The notes under the pieces are model-generated. The model was not told the DNA's origin. It ran no database searches and saw only the letters and a program-made list of their open reading frames with translations. From positions 744,001 to 808,000 of the forward strand of contig NC_089461.1 in NCBI RefSeq assembly GCF_029203305.1: a stretch of DNA of 64,000 bases. Direction: 5' to 3'. This DNA comes from Yamadazyma tenuis. Its lineage: Eukaryota; Ascomycota; Pichiomycetes; Serinales; Debaryomycetaceae. The translations under genes and the position numbers were made by a program. This document shows, piece by piece, positions 37,596 through 45,870 of this stretch (the stretch's first letter is position 1; each line of letters begins with the position of its first letter).

Positions 37596-38600
37596 ATGTT
37601 TGATACAACAAGTGTTGGAGTGCTTCCAAAGGAAGTCAATGTGGATAAGAACCAAGGAACTAAGTACGATTTCAAAAGAGATTTGATCGGATACGGAAGG
37701 CAAGGATTAGATTGTCAGTGGCCTGAAAATCGCAAGGTAGCTGTATCTTTTGTGCTTAACTATGAAGAAGGAGCTGAAAGATCTTTATCATTAGGAGACG
37801 AAACAGCAGAGTTTTCATTGAGTACACCATCAAAAACTGGGCCCTTGCCAAACAGAGCCTATGATATTGAAACTGAATATGACTATGGATCCAGAGCCGG
37901 TGTATGGAGAATTTTAAGACTTTTCTCCAAGCATGAGAATAAAATTACTGCTTATGCTGTGGGTAAAGCATTTGAGAGAAACCCTGATGTTGCAAACGCT
38001 TTCGTCAGAGATGGTCATGAGATTGCCAGTCATGCCTATCGTTGGATTCCCTATGCAGATGTGGCACCTGAAGTTGAAAAAGCTTACATTTTGAAAGAGT
38101 TGGAAGCTTTGAAAGAAACAACTGGAGAAGATGCTCCTGGGTGGTATATGGGGAGACTTTCACCACAAAGTTGGGCATTGATCTGTGAGGTTTATCGGGA
38201 AATGGGAAAGGAGTTACCCTACATCAGTGACTACTATGGTGATGATGTCCCTTACTGGGCAGATATCCCAGCTGAACAGGATCTTCCTGACAATGAGAAG
38301 AAAGGTTTGTTGTTGGTACCATACTCTTTCGATTGCAATGACTACCGGTTTTTGAATGCCAATGGGTTCAGGTCAATCCAAGGATTCTACGACCACTTAA
38401 AGAATGCTTTTGATACGCTTTATGCAGAGGGTGGTAAGATGATGACTGTTGGATTACATTGTAGAATAATCGGTAGACCGGGTTATTTTCAGGCATTGAA
38501 GAAGTTTGTGGAATATGTCAACAGCCATGAAGACGTTTGGGTCTGTTCCAGATCTGATATCGCTTCTCACTTTAAGAGTAAATATCCATATAAGCCATAG
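37596..38600 (+). CDS. PuuE-type hydrolase 1 (allantoinase/polysaccharide-deacetylase-like)
   Basis: 334 residues. Strong resemblance to bacterial PuuE, the metal-independent allantoinase of the polysaccharide-deacetylase superfamily: DLIGYGRQGLDCQWPENRKV, AVSFVLNYEEGAERSLSLGD, YDYGSRAGVWRILRLF, FVRDGHEIASHAYRWIPY (the H-E-x3-H of the metal-site region), GWYMGRLSP, YGDDVPYW and MMTVGLHCRIIGRPGYF. NodB motif TFDDG is replaced by NYEEG, as in PuuE. Such enzymes open ureide or cyclic amide rings; the substrate is unknown. It heads a tandem pair with the next gene, to which it is roughly three-quarters identical by eye, and has a promoter with GATAAG and CGG-N(6,7)-CCG sites. Confidence 0.85.
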   Translation: MFDTTSVGVLPKEVNVDKNQGTKYDFKRDLIGYGRQGLDCQWPENRKVAVSFVLNYEEGAERSLSLGDETAEFSLSTPSKTGPLPNRAYDIETEYDYGSRAGVWRILRLFSKHENKITAYAVGKAFERNPDVANAFVRDGHEIASHAYRWIPYADVAPEVEKAYILKELEALKETTGEDAPGWYMGRLSPQSWALICEVYREMGKELPYISDYYGDDVPYWADIPAEQDLPDNEKKGLLLVPYSFDCNDYRFLNANGFRSIQGFYDHLKNAFDTLYAEGGKMMTVGLHCRIIGRPGYFQALKKFVEYVNSHEDVWVCSRSDIASHFKSKYPYKP

Positions 38601-38924
38601 ATTACAATTGACATGTCGTACTGAATCTGCGTATAAGAATAGTTATCAAATGAATATCGTAGGATAATATTCCGTAGGATAATTACATAAGGATCGGATG
38701 TTTGCCGACCATATCGGCTATGGAATATTGCTATTGGAAGAATCCAATAAAGATAAGAAAGATCAATTGCGGAAAAACTCCCCGAGGGCGCACCGCTGTC
38801 AAAACCGCTTATCTGTCAAAACCGCTTATCATCCCAAAAAATGTGCGGATGCTTCCGCAGAGATCAGAAAAGATATAAGGCCATTGGTATCCAATAGTGA
38901 GTCCTGTGAGGAGCATCATCTACA
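38601..38924 (+). promoter_or_regulatory. PuuE-2 promoter with tandem 17-bp repeat
   Basis: Holds two exact tandem copies of TGTCAAAACCGCTTATC (38797-38813 and 38814-38830), each joining CCG to CTTATC (GATAAG on the other strand). Further: another GATAAG (38752-38757) and the inverted repeat TGCGGA-TGCT-TCCGCA (38844-38859), i.e. CGG-N6-CCG. Together they suggest joint control by a GATA factor and a Zn2Cys6 regulator. Confidence 0.7.
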
Positions 38925-39935
38925 ATGTACGATATCACCACTGCTACTAGCATCCCAGAGGAAGTTAACATCGACAAGTTGGCTGGAACTAAATATGATC
39001 TTAAAAGAGATTTAATTGGTTATGGAGAAGAAGGCTTGAAGGTTCAATGGCCAAAAGGAAAGAAGGTTGCAATTTCTTTCGTTTTAAATTATGAAGAGGG
39101 TGGAGAAAGATCTTTGGCTCTCGGTGATGATACTAGTGAATTCTACTTATACACTAGCTCCAAGCCAGGTCCCTTTCCCAATAGAGCTTACGATGCTGAG
39201 ACTGAATATGATTACGGTTCGAGAGTTGGTGTCTGGAGAATCTTGAACCTTTTCAAGAAGTTCGGCAACAGAATCACTGCTTATGCTGTTGGTAAAGCTT
39301 TCGAAAACAATGTTGCCGTTGCCAAGGCTTTTGTTAACGATGGGCACGAAATTGCAAGTCATGCTTACAGATGGATTCCATATGATGATGTTTCTGAAGA
39401 GGTTGAAAAGGCTTACATTATCAAACAAATAGAAATCTTGAAGGAAACAACTGGAGAAGAGGCACCTGGCTGGTACATGGGAAGACTCTCTCCTCACAGC
39501 ATTGGATTAATTACCGAGGTTTATCGTGAACAAGGTAAGAAGCTTCCATATATTAGTGATTTCTATGGGGACGATGTTCCATATTGGGTTGATGTTCCAG
39601 CTGAAGCTGATCTCCCCGATGAAGAGAAGAAAGGTCTTTTGTTGGTTCCATACTCGTACGATTGTAACGATTTTAGATTCTTGAATGTCAATGGATTCAG
39701 ATCTACTCAAGCGTTTTATGATCATTTGAAGGGTGCTTTCGACACTCTTTACGAAGAAGGCGGTAAGATGATGACAGTTGGATTACATTGTAGGATTATC
39801 GGTAGACCTGGATACTTCCAAGCCTTGAAAAAGTTTGTTGAGTATGTGAACAGTCATGAAGATGTTTGGGTTTGCTCAAGATCTGACATTGCAAACACTT
39901 TTAAAGAGCAATATCCTTACAAGCCAAAGAAGTAA
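38925..39935 (+). CDS. PuuE-type hydrolase 2 (allantoinase/polysaccharide-deacetylase-like)
   Basis: 336 residues, tandem paralogue of the preceding gene, same strand, about 320 bp apart. Same signatures: DLIGYGEEGLKVQWPKGKKV, AISFVLNYEEGGERSLALGD, YDYGSRVGVWRILNLF, FVNDGHEIASHAYRWIPY, GWYMGRLSP, YGDDVPYWVD and MMTVGLHCRIIGRPGYF. Over the last 45 residues or so the two proteins are identical while their DNA differs at many third positions, so both copies are under purifying selection. Likely a hydrolase opening a cyclic ureide, amide or imide; direct evidence of substrate is lacking. Confidence 0.85.
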   Translation: MYDITTATSIPEEVNIDKLAGTKYDLKRDLIGYGEEGLKVQWPKGKKVAISFVLNYEEGGERSLALGDDTSEFYLYTSSKPGPFPNRAYDAETEYDYGSRVGVWRILNLFKKFGNRITAYAVGKAFENNVAVAKAFVNDGHEIASHAYRWIPYDDVSEEVEKAYIIKQIEILKETTGEEAPGWYMGRLSPHSIGLITEVYREQGKKLPYISDFYGDDVPYWVDVPAEADLPDEEKKGLLLVPYSYDCNDFRFLNVNGFRSTQAFYDHLKGAFDTLYEEGGKMMTVGLHCRIIGRPGYFQALKKFVEYVNSHEDVWVCSRSDIANTFKEQYPYKPKK

Positions 39936-39992
39936 TCATTTATACAGCTTCTATAGAAATACAAATTATGTGAGTGTGAATACTTTGAGACG

Positions 39993-41864
39993 TTAACCTT
40001 GGTTGTGGTGCTTGATATTCTCTAGAATCTGGTCCCAGAAATCTTCACTGAGATTATTGGGTGTTTGGAAAGTATCAAGGATTGGATTTGTCGTATCTGC
40101 TTTATCCACGATGTTGGATTCTTTGGGACTATTTTTGATTTTATCTATGTCCTCCAAAAGACTATCAAATAAGTCACTGTAGGTTTTAGCTTCCACCCAT
40201 CTTTCTGAAAATACAAACAACAAACTGGAACCTGCCCTGAGATCATTTTGAATGTTTATAAATGTTGGCTCGCCCTTGTTTTTCAAGTAATAAACCATTG
40301 TGATACCTGCTAAGAAAACTGTATGTAATGCCACAATACTGAATTCTAAGATTGAATCACGGTAAAGCTTCTTGTAACAAGAACAAATCTTTCCAGCAGC
40401 AAGACAAGCTTGGTCCAAGAGCAGATCTCTCTCGGAATTATGACTTCTCATTAATAATGGTAAAAGCAAAATCAACCTGGCCCTATAGTACAGTAAATCA
40501 AGAAAGTCATAGCTTTCTCTCTTATTCATCACCATCTCAAATTCATCACGTGAAGGTAGACTGTGATACCAATTGTCAATATCTGCTTTGAGTGTTTCAA
40601 TTGTATCAGCTATTGGAAAATTATTGTTCACTGAATATAATAACAAGTGAATTCTAGTTTCGATGATTCTGATATTTGTTGTGGCTATGAAGGAGGTAAA
40701 ACCCGAGATAGATTGCTTGAAGTTTGGTTCCCACTGTTGTTGCAATTGTAATTGGTATAACTTTTGATAGTCGGCCTCAACTGGGCGTGTAGGAAAATCT
40801 ATACTTATTGGATAAGGTAAATCAACGAAATTATCAACAATGGAGCATGGTCTTCCGAGAGACAAAGACAAAAGCTTATCATAGTTATAAGCTGACCAGA
40901 ACATCCTCTTTATGAACTCATAATTCCAACAGTTCTGAAGGGTCAGAGGCTGCTTTCTGAAATATCCAAATTGCACAAGCTTTCTAATGGCACATCCAGT
41001 TAGTTCCCAGGCAGACACATAAAAGGATAAGTGATAACTTCTGCTAATAAACACGGCAATCAACAAACATGCCTGCAGCTGTCTCAAAGGGTTCATGTTG
41101 GCATTAACCAATTCCTTCAAAGCTCTTCTTAAATACACTTCAGGCTGTGGATATGTGGTGACGTGCAACAATTCTACTAATCGACATCCTATAGCCAATG
41201 CCATATGCCAGCAAAACTTCTCCCAAGAATTTCTTTCGCCAACAGGCTTACCCATCATTTTAAAGAACTCAACATGATCAATAAAGTATCCTCTATTATG
41301 GGCTAAACTGAAGAATTTGTCAAGAAAATTGGTTTCCATTCTATCGGGAACGAAGTCCTCCTCTCCTATAACATTATCCAAGATGATCGGTAAATATTCC
41401 GGCTCTTGTTCTTGTCCTAGAAGAAGGGTCTTTATACTTTTTACAATGGTGATCACTGCAAAACTTCCAATGTATTCATTTTCTTCTCCAGAAGTTTTGA
41501 AAAGCACTTTGGACAATATTTCTGTGAATATTGTTTCAGCAAGTTTGTTACTCCCTCTGACCATATCATGAGGGTTAAACGGTTGTAGCTGTTTCTGTTG
41601 CAGTTCCAAAGACTGTACCATGCTCCGTAAGCGTCGGTTTTCTTCTACCAAATCCAAATTTTCTTGTTTAACAGTAGCCAATTCTTTAGTATACGCTTCG
41701 CTACCACCATTTTGAACAAGTAGTGATTTCAAAGAATACTCGCATTCGGCGTTAGACCGGGCACACAGCTGGCATGGCTGACTCCCATCACACCTCCGTT
41801 TCCTTTTCTTGCAGCGATCACAAGCAATGGGGACTCTGCTTCGTTTTCTACTGGGCAAACTCAT
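39993..41864 (-). CDS. Zn2Cys6 transcription factor 1 (cluster regulator candidate)
   Basis: 623 residues. Zinc cluster at residues 14-43: CDRCKKRKRRCDG followed by C-x2-C-x6-C, fitting C-x2-C-x6-C-x5-C-x2-C-x6-C. A heptad region follows (VKQENLDLVEENRRLRSMVQ, about 64-92), the usual dimerisation coiled coil, consistent with binding inverted CGG repeats. The rest resembles the fungal_trans domain (CWHMALAIGCRLVELLH, ACLLIAVFISRSYHLSFYV, FIKRMFWSAYNYDKLLSLSL with GRPCSI). It sits inside the catabolic cluster, immediately downstream of the amidase-1 gene on the same strand with only about 110 bp upstream space. A CTG codon (41766-41768) lies between the fourth and fifth zinc Cys. A pathway-specific activator is inferred. 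Confidence 0.88.
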   Translation of the reverse strand: MSLPSRKRSRVPIACDRCKKRKRRCDGSQPCQLCARSNAECEYSLKSLLVQNGGSEAYTKELATVKQENLDLVEENRRLRSMVQSLELQQKQLQPFNPHDMVRGSNKLAETIFTEILSKVLFKTSGEENEYIGSFAVITIVKSIKTLLLGQEQEPEYLPIILDNVIGEEDFVPDRMETNFLDKFFSLAHNRGYFIDHVEFFKMMGKPVGERNSWEKFCWHMALAIGCRLVELLHVTTYPQPEVYLRRALKELVNANMNPLRQLQACLLIAVFISRSYHLSFYVSAWELTGCAIRKLVQFGYFRKQPLTLQNCWNYEFIKRMFWSAYNYDKLLSLSLGRPCSIVDNFVDLPYPISIDFPTRPVEADYQKLYQLQLQQQWEPNFKQSISGFTSFIATTNIRIIETRIHLLLYSVNNNFPIADTIETLKADIDNWYHSLPSRDEFEMVMNKRESYDFLDLLYYRARLILLLPLLMRSHNSERDLLLDQACLAAGKICSCYKKLYRDSILEFSIVALHTVFLAGITMVYYLKNKGEPTFINIQNDLRAGSSLLFVFSERWVEAKTYSDLFDSLLEDIDKIKNSPKESNIVDKADTTNPILDTFQTPNNLSEDFWDQILENIKHHNQG

Positions 41865-41974
41865 TTGTAGAACAAATATTTCTTATCTCAACTTTTTTAT
41901 CTGAGATCCTAGCCTAGTCTACGCACGAATCCTTCTAGACTCTTTGTTAAAAACTAAAATTATATTGATTCTAT

Positions 41975-43564
41975 CTAGCAAGCCTTCCAATCATTGGCCA
42001 GTTCCCAGCCATATGCAGCACGATATATGGAAAGTTCGTCAAAATGTTTACCAATAATCTGTAATCCAACTGGAAGCTTGATATCAGGATTATCAATGGC
42101 TGCAAGAAATCCTACAGGTAAAGTGAGAGCTGGATGGCCAGTCATATTGAATATTCCGGTATTGGCATTCAAACCGATAGTGTTTTTGATCAATTCCAAA
42201 GGAGTTCCGTCTCTAATTCCGTGTGGAGGTGCTACCACGGGAACAGTGGGGGTAATCAAAACATCCACTTGCTCTAAAGCTTTGTTGTACTCATCTCTGG
42301 CCTTAAAACTCAAATTGATAGACTTGACGTACAAACTAGGATAATGCTCAGAAAGATATAATCCGTTAACAATACCGTTCTTGACTGGCACCGGAGTTTT
42401 GTCGAACAGCTCCTGGGTCCACGGTAAAATATGGCTTGCGTATTCTGTGGATTTAAGAATTCTCCTTCCTGTTTGTAATCCAAGTTTCCTCACACATCCA
42501 CTTATTCTTTGGCCAATCATCCAGATTTCTGGAGCAACTAAGTGATAAGGAATTGAAATTTCTACAACTTCGGCTCCCAAGGCCTTGAATTTCTCTGCTG
42601 CTTCCAAGAACTTGGCTTTCATAGCGGGTGTCATAGTAGGAACTTCCAAACTTTCCTTCAAAATACCAATTTTCATACCTTTCAAACTGGATTTTTCAGT
42701 AATCTCTTTATACTTTGGAACATGTTCAATAGTAGGGGAACCATTTTGACGATCATCAAATCCATCCTGGCCAGCCATAACTTCTAACATAGTACAGTTT
42801 TCCAAAACGGTTCTAGTCATAGGACCACAATGATCAATATTAGTTTCCAAACTACCGATTCCAGTATATGGAACCAAGCCAAATGTAGGCTTAAATCCAA
42901 CAAGCCCACAGTGAGCTGATGGAACTCTAATAGAACCACCTTGATCAGCACCTACACCGATATCAATTTCTCCAGAGCCGACCAAGTACCCGGTTCCCGA
43001 ACTAGATCCTCCAGCTGAATATCCATCATGGTAAGGGTTTTCCACATTTCCAGTGGATGCTGTATTGGAAGAGGTGCTTGAACTTTGGTTTTCGCAGGTA
43101 GCCAACCCTTTAATAATTCCACCAGCTTCTAAAAGACGAGTTACAACCGTAGCATCAGCTTTAGGGACCCAAGGTTTGAAAGCATCGGTCCCAAAAATTT
43201 GAGGAACCCCAGCAATTTCAACACAATCCTTGATACAGATAGTCTTTCCAGCCAATGGCCTGTTTTTGGATAATTGTGGTTTGGTGTCTTCAATAGTAAC
43301 TTTATAGGCCCAAGCACCTTTCAAATTATCGGCTTTTTCTGGATAATGTATGTCCTTTCTTGGAAACCTGTCGAGAAAGGTAGGTTGATAATAATCTTCC
43401 ATGGCGACAAGTTTCTTTGCCGATCTGTCTAAAGCACAAAGAATCTTATAGTAATCTTCAACCTCATCGCTTCTCAATTGCAATCCAAGTTTGGCGGGTT
43501 GAGCATGAAGGTCTTCAAGAGTAACCTTGCAGTTAGGATCTGCTTCTAAGGAGGTGATAGACAT
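41975..43564 (-). CDS. Amidase-signature hydrolase 1
   Basis: 529 residues from the ATG at 43564 (the upstream extension starts with GTG and is not needed; paralogue alignment supports MSITSL). Amidase-signature family with Ser-Ser-Lys triad: Lys in KTICIKDCVEIAG, bridging Ser in GADQGGSIRVPSAHCG and nucleophile Ser in the Gly/Ser-rich loop GYSAGGSSSGTG. Also GLVGFKPTFGLVPYTG and the C-terminal HPALTLPVGF and LPVGLQIIGKHFDE. Hydrolyses a carboxamide to acid and ammonia; substrate not known. Divergent from the MFS gene, sharing a promoter with GATAAG and GCGGAA palindromes. About half identical by eye to amidase 2. Confidence 0.88.
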   Translation of the reverse strand: MSITSLEADPNCKVTLEDLHAQPAKLGLQLRSDEVEDYYKILCALDRSAKKLVAMEDYYQPTFLDRFPRKDIHYPEKADNLKGAWAYKVTIEDTKPQLSKNRPLAGKTICIKDCVEIAGVPQIFGTDAFKPWVPKADATVVTRLLEAGGIIKGLATCENQSSSTSSNTASTGNVENPYHDGYSAGGSSSGTGYLVGSGEIDIGVGADQGGSIRVPSAHCGLVGFKPTFGLVPYTGIGSLETNIDHCGPMTRTVLENCTMLEVMAGQDGFDDRQNGSPTIEHVPKYKEITEKSSLKGMKIGILKESLEVPTMTPAMKAKFLEAAEKFKALGAEVVEISIPYHLVAPEIWMIGQRISGCVRKLGLQTGRRILKSTEYASHILPWTQELFDKTPVPVKNGIVNGLYLSEHYPSLYVKSINLSFKARDEYNKALEQVDVLITPTVPVVAPPHGIRDGTPLELIKNTIGLNANTGIFNMTGHPALTLPVGFLAAIDNPDIKLPVGLQIIGKHFDELSIYRAAYGWELANDWKAC

Positions 43565-43893
43565 ATTAACTGCGCTTTCAGGAGTGCTGAACACTGTTAG
43601 TATGAAGCCACTTCTTTTTATAAAATCTCAGCATCCGGTCAACGGAATGGTTTCCGCTTTCCACTTATCAGGAGAAAATCTTATCTCGATTTCGCGGAAT
43701 GTAGAGCTGGCGGAACCTATTCCGCAAGTCTTCTTATCAAAGTTAGATGCGAGACATTGGCGGGTGTTTCCGTCCCAAGAGCCTTCCGCTATATTCTTGG
43801 TCTTTAATGGGTATACTAGTTTAAATGATCTATAATGATCAATTTTGGTAACTGAGTGGCAAGAGTTCTGCAAAATAGACAAAAAGGCAAAAC
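43565..43893 (+). promoter_or_regulatory. Divergent amidase-1/MFS-1 promoter with CGG palindromes and GATA sites
   Basis: Two related palindromes, CGGAA-TGGT-TTCCG (43643-43656) and GCGGAA-CCTA-TTCCGC (43710-43725), plus CGG-N6-CCG (43761-43772). Three CTTATC sites (43664-43669, 43680-43685, 43733-43738) and an isolated GCGGAA (43694-43699). This is the densest site group in the window and should drive both flanking genes. Confidence 0.72.
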
Positions 43894-45477
43894 ATGTCTT
43901 CATCACATCCCCTCCAGGACCAGTCTCAAAGACTACCTAGGCGAACATTGTTTGTAACATTGGGATGTTTGACGGCCTCTTTATTTGTTTCATTCTTTGA
44001 CCAAACTGCGGTAACAACGGCAATACCTTCAATAGCAAAAGATTTGAGTGATTCCAGCACCATCAGCAGTTGGGTTGGTACGTCTTATTTGATTGCAAAT
44101 ACCAATTTCCAGCTACTCTATGGACGGCTTTCTGATATCTTTGGAAGGAAACAAGTGTTTCTCTTCTCATTACTATGTTTATTGGTTGGTAACCTTGTAA
44201 GTGGGTTTTCCAACAACCCGATCATGCTTTTCGTTTTCAGAGGAATAAGTGGTTTGGGAGGAGGAGGAATCAATTGCTTGGTGATGATAACATTTTCAGA
44301 CTTGTTGACCACGAGAGAAAGAGGTAAATACTTTGGCTTTGTGGCACTTTCTACTACTTTGGGTAATGGAATAGGTCCTTTAATTGGTGGAGTATTGAGT
44401 GAGAAAGCCAGTTGGAGATGGACATTTTGGATTAGTTGCCCAATTTCAGTTGTTTGTGGATTATTGGTTATCTGTTTTGTACCCTTAAAGCCTGTTACTG
44501 GTTCGTTCAAGGAAAAGCTTAAGCAACTTGACTATCTCGGATTTTTTCTTTCATTAGTTGGAACAATATTTGTACTTGTGGCCATATCAGGAGGTGGGGA
44601 TAATTGGCCTTGGAAGGGTGCTATATTCATAACTCTTATTGTCATTGGATCGCTAGCTTGTATTGGGTTTTTGTTACTGGAACATTATTTAGCTAAAATT
44701 CCCATCATTCCGTTGCATTTATTTAATCATTTCCAAAGGCTGTATCTTTTTTTAATGTGCTTCCTAATGGGATGGGCATACTTTGTGGATATCTATTACT
44801 ATCCCTTGTATCTACAAAACGTTAGGGGATGGTCACCAATTATGTCAGGTGTACTTCAATTACCATCAACCAGCAGTAGCAGTGTGTTTGGTATAATAGC
44901 TGGATTCATAAATTCTAAGACTGGTCATTATGTCAGATGTTTATACTTTGGTGGAGCAATGTGGTGTCTTGGGACTGGATTAAAGATACTCTTTGGTTTA
45001 CACACAAGCCCTGGTTTATTAGTTGGAGCGAACCTAATTCAGGGTTTGGGTATAGGTTTTACCTTTCAACCAACATTATTAGCCTTATTATCTCACTCAA
45101 ACAATCATGATAGGGCTATTGTCACTGGCTTGAGAAACTTCTTCAGATGCTTCGGAGGGTCTGTGGGCCTTATTATTAGTGGAATAGTGTTCAACACTAT
45201 TTTCAAAAGCAGGTTAAGACACTTGAACCTCTCTGACACTGAGATTGAACATATAATCTCCAACCCAGACTTCTCACTGATATCCAACAAAATATTACTG
45301 CACGAGGTAAAGAAAGCTTATCTTCACTGTTTCAAAACTATCATGATCATATTAACTGCGATGTCTGCAGCTATGCTCGTGTTATCCCTCATGACAAAAG
45401 ACGGCAAAGAGCCAGAAACAGAAAAAGAAGCTGTCATTGAATCCTCCAGCGATGACAAAACAAATACTTCTAAATAA
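43894..45477 (+). CDS. MFS transporter 1, DHA2 (14-TM) type
   Basis: 527 residues with about 14 hydrophobic segments. Motifs: SFFDQTAVTTAIPSIAKDL in the first helix region (DHA2 motif D1-like), GRLSDIFGRKQVFLFSLL (motif A), FRGISGLGGGGI and GNGIGPLIGGVLSEKASWRW (motif C). Such proton antiporters export drugs or metabolites; some relatives (Vba) move basic amino acids into vacuoles. Short charged C-terminal tail. Divergent from amidase 1, which suggests it exports the product or a toxic intermediate, or imports a substrate; direction cannot be read from sequence. Confidence 0.88.
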   Translation: MSSSHPLQDQSQRLPRRTLFVTLGCLTASLFVSFFDQTAVTTAIPSIAKDLSDSSTISSWVGTSYLIANTNFQLLYGRLSDIFGRKQVFLFSLLCLLVGNLVSGFSNNPIMLFVFRGISGLGGGGINCLVMITFSDLLTTRERGKYFGFVALSTTLGNGIGPLIGGVLSEKASWRWTFWISCPISVVCGLLVICFVPLKPVTGSFKEKLKQLDYLGFFLSLVGTIFVLVAISGGGDNWPWKGAIFITLIVIGSLACIGFLLLEHYLAKIPIIPLHLFNHFQRLYLFLMCFLMGWAYFVDIYYYPLYLQNVRGWSPIMSGVLQLPSTSSSSVFGIIAGFINSKTGHYVRCLYFGGAMWCLGTGLKILFGLHTSPGLLVGANLIQGLGIGFTFQPTLLALLSHSNNHDRAIVTGLRNFFRCFGGSVGLIISGIVFNTIFKSRLRHLNLSDTEIEHIISNPDFSLISNKILLHEVKKAYLHCFKTIMIILTAMSAAMLVLSLMTKDGKEPETEKEAVIESSSDDKTNTSK

Positions 45478-45803
45478 CATTTACAAAAGTTCACTTATAT
45501 ATATTCTAACTAAAAAGCATCTATTCAAGGTTGTCTTGCTTTAAGCTCTATAAATATAACAAGATCAAATATATAACGATAGAATTAATAGAAAATATTT
45601 CAATATACAAACCCATCTCCAGACTTGATACTTGTAAATATGCTATTCCGGCGAGATAAAATACAAAACAATAAAAGAATTAATTGAAAATATTTCACAT
45701 CTTTTTACATATACAAGCCCACCTCCAGATTTAATATTTGTAAATATACAATTCCAGCAAGATAAAAAGAACAACTATAAAGAATTAAAAGAAAATGTTT
45801 TTC
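45478..45803 (+). other. Convergent spacer between MFS-1 and NCS1-1
   Basis: About 325 bp of AT-rich sequence between the two 3' ends, mostly occupied by extra copies of the NCS1-1 gene end (see repeat entry). No gene seen. Confidence 0.7.
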
Positions 45804-45870
45804 TCACATATATAAACCACCACCAGACTTGATACTTGTAATGATCTTTAATTTCTCGTCTTGAGCACTG
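45581..45870 (-). repeat. Three diverged tandem copies of the 3' end of the NCS1-1 gene
   Basis: Units start at about 45581, 45676 and 45781 (AGAATTAA...), about 95-105 bp long. Each contains a version of CCAGACTTGATACTTGTAA, which is the reverse of the last codons of the permease gene. On the minus strand the copies read TSIKSGGGLYM (real gene end), then TNIKSGGGLVYV and TSIKSGDGFVY in the 3' flank. So the gene terminus was duplicated twice in tandem and then decayed. Confidence 0.82.
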
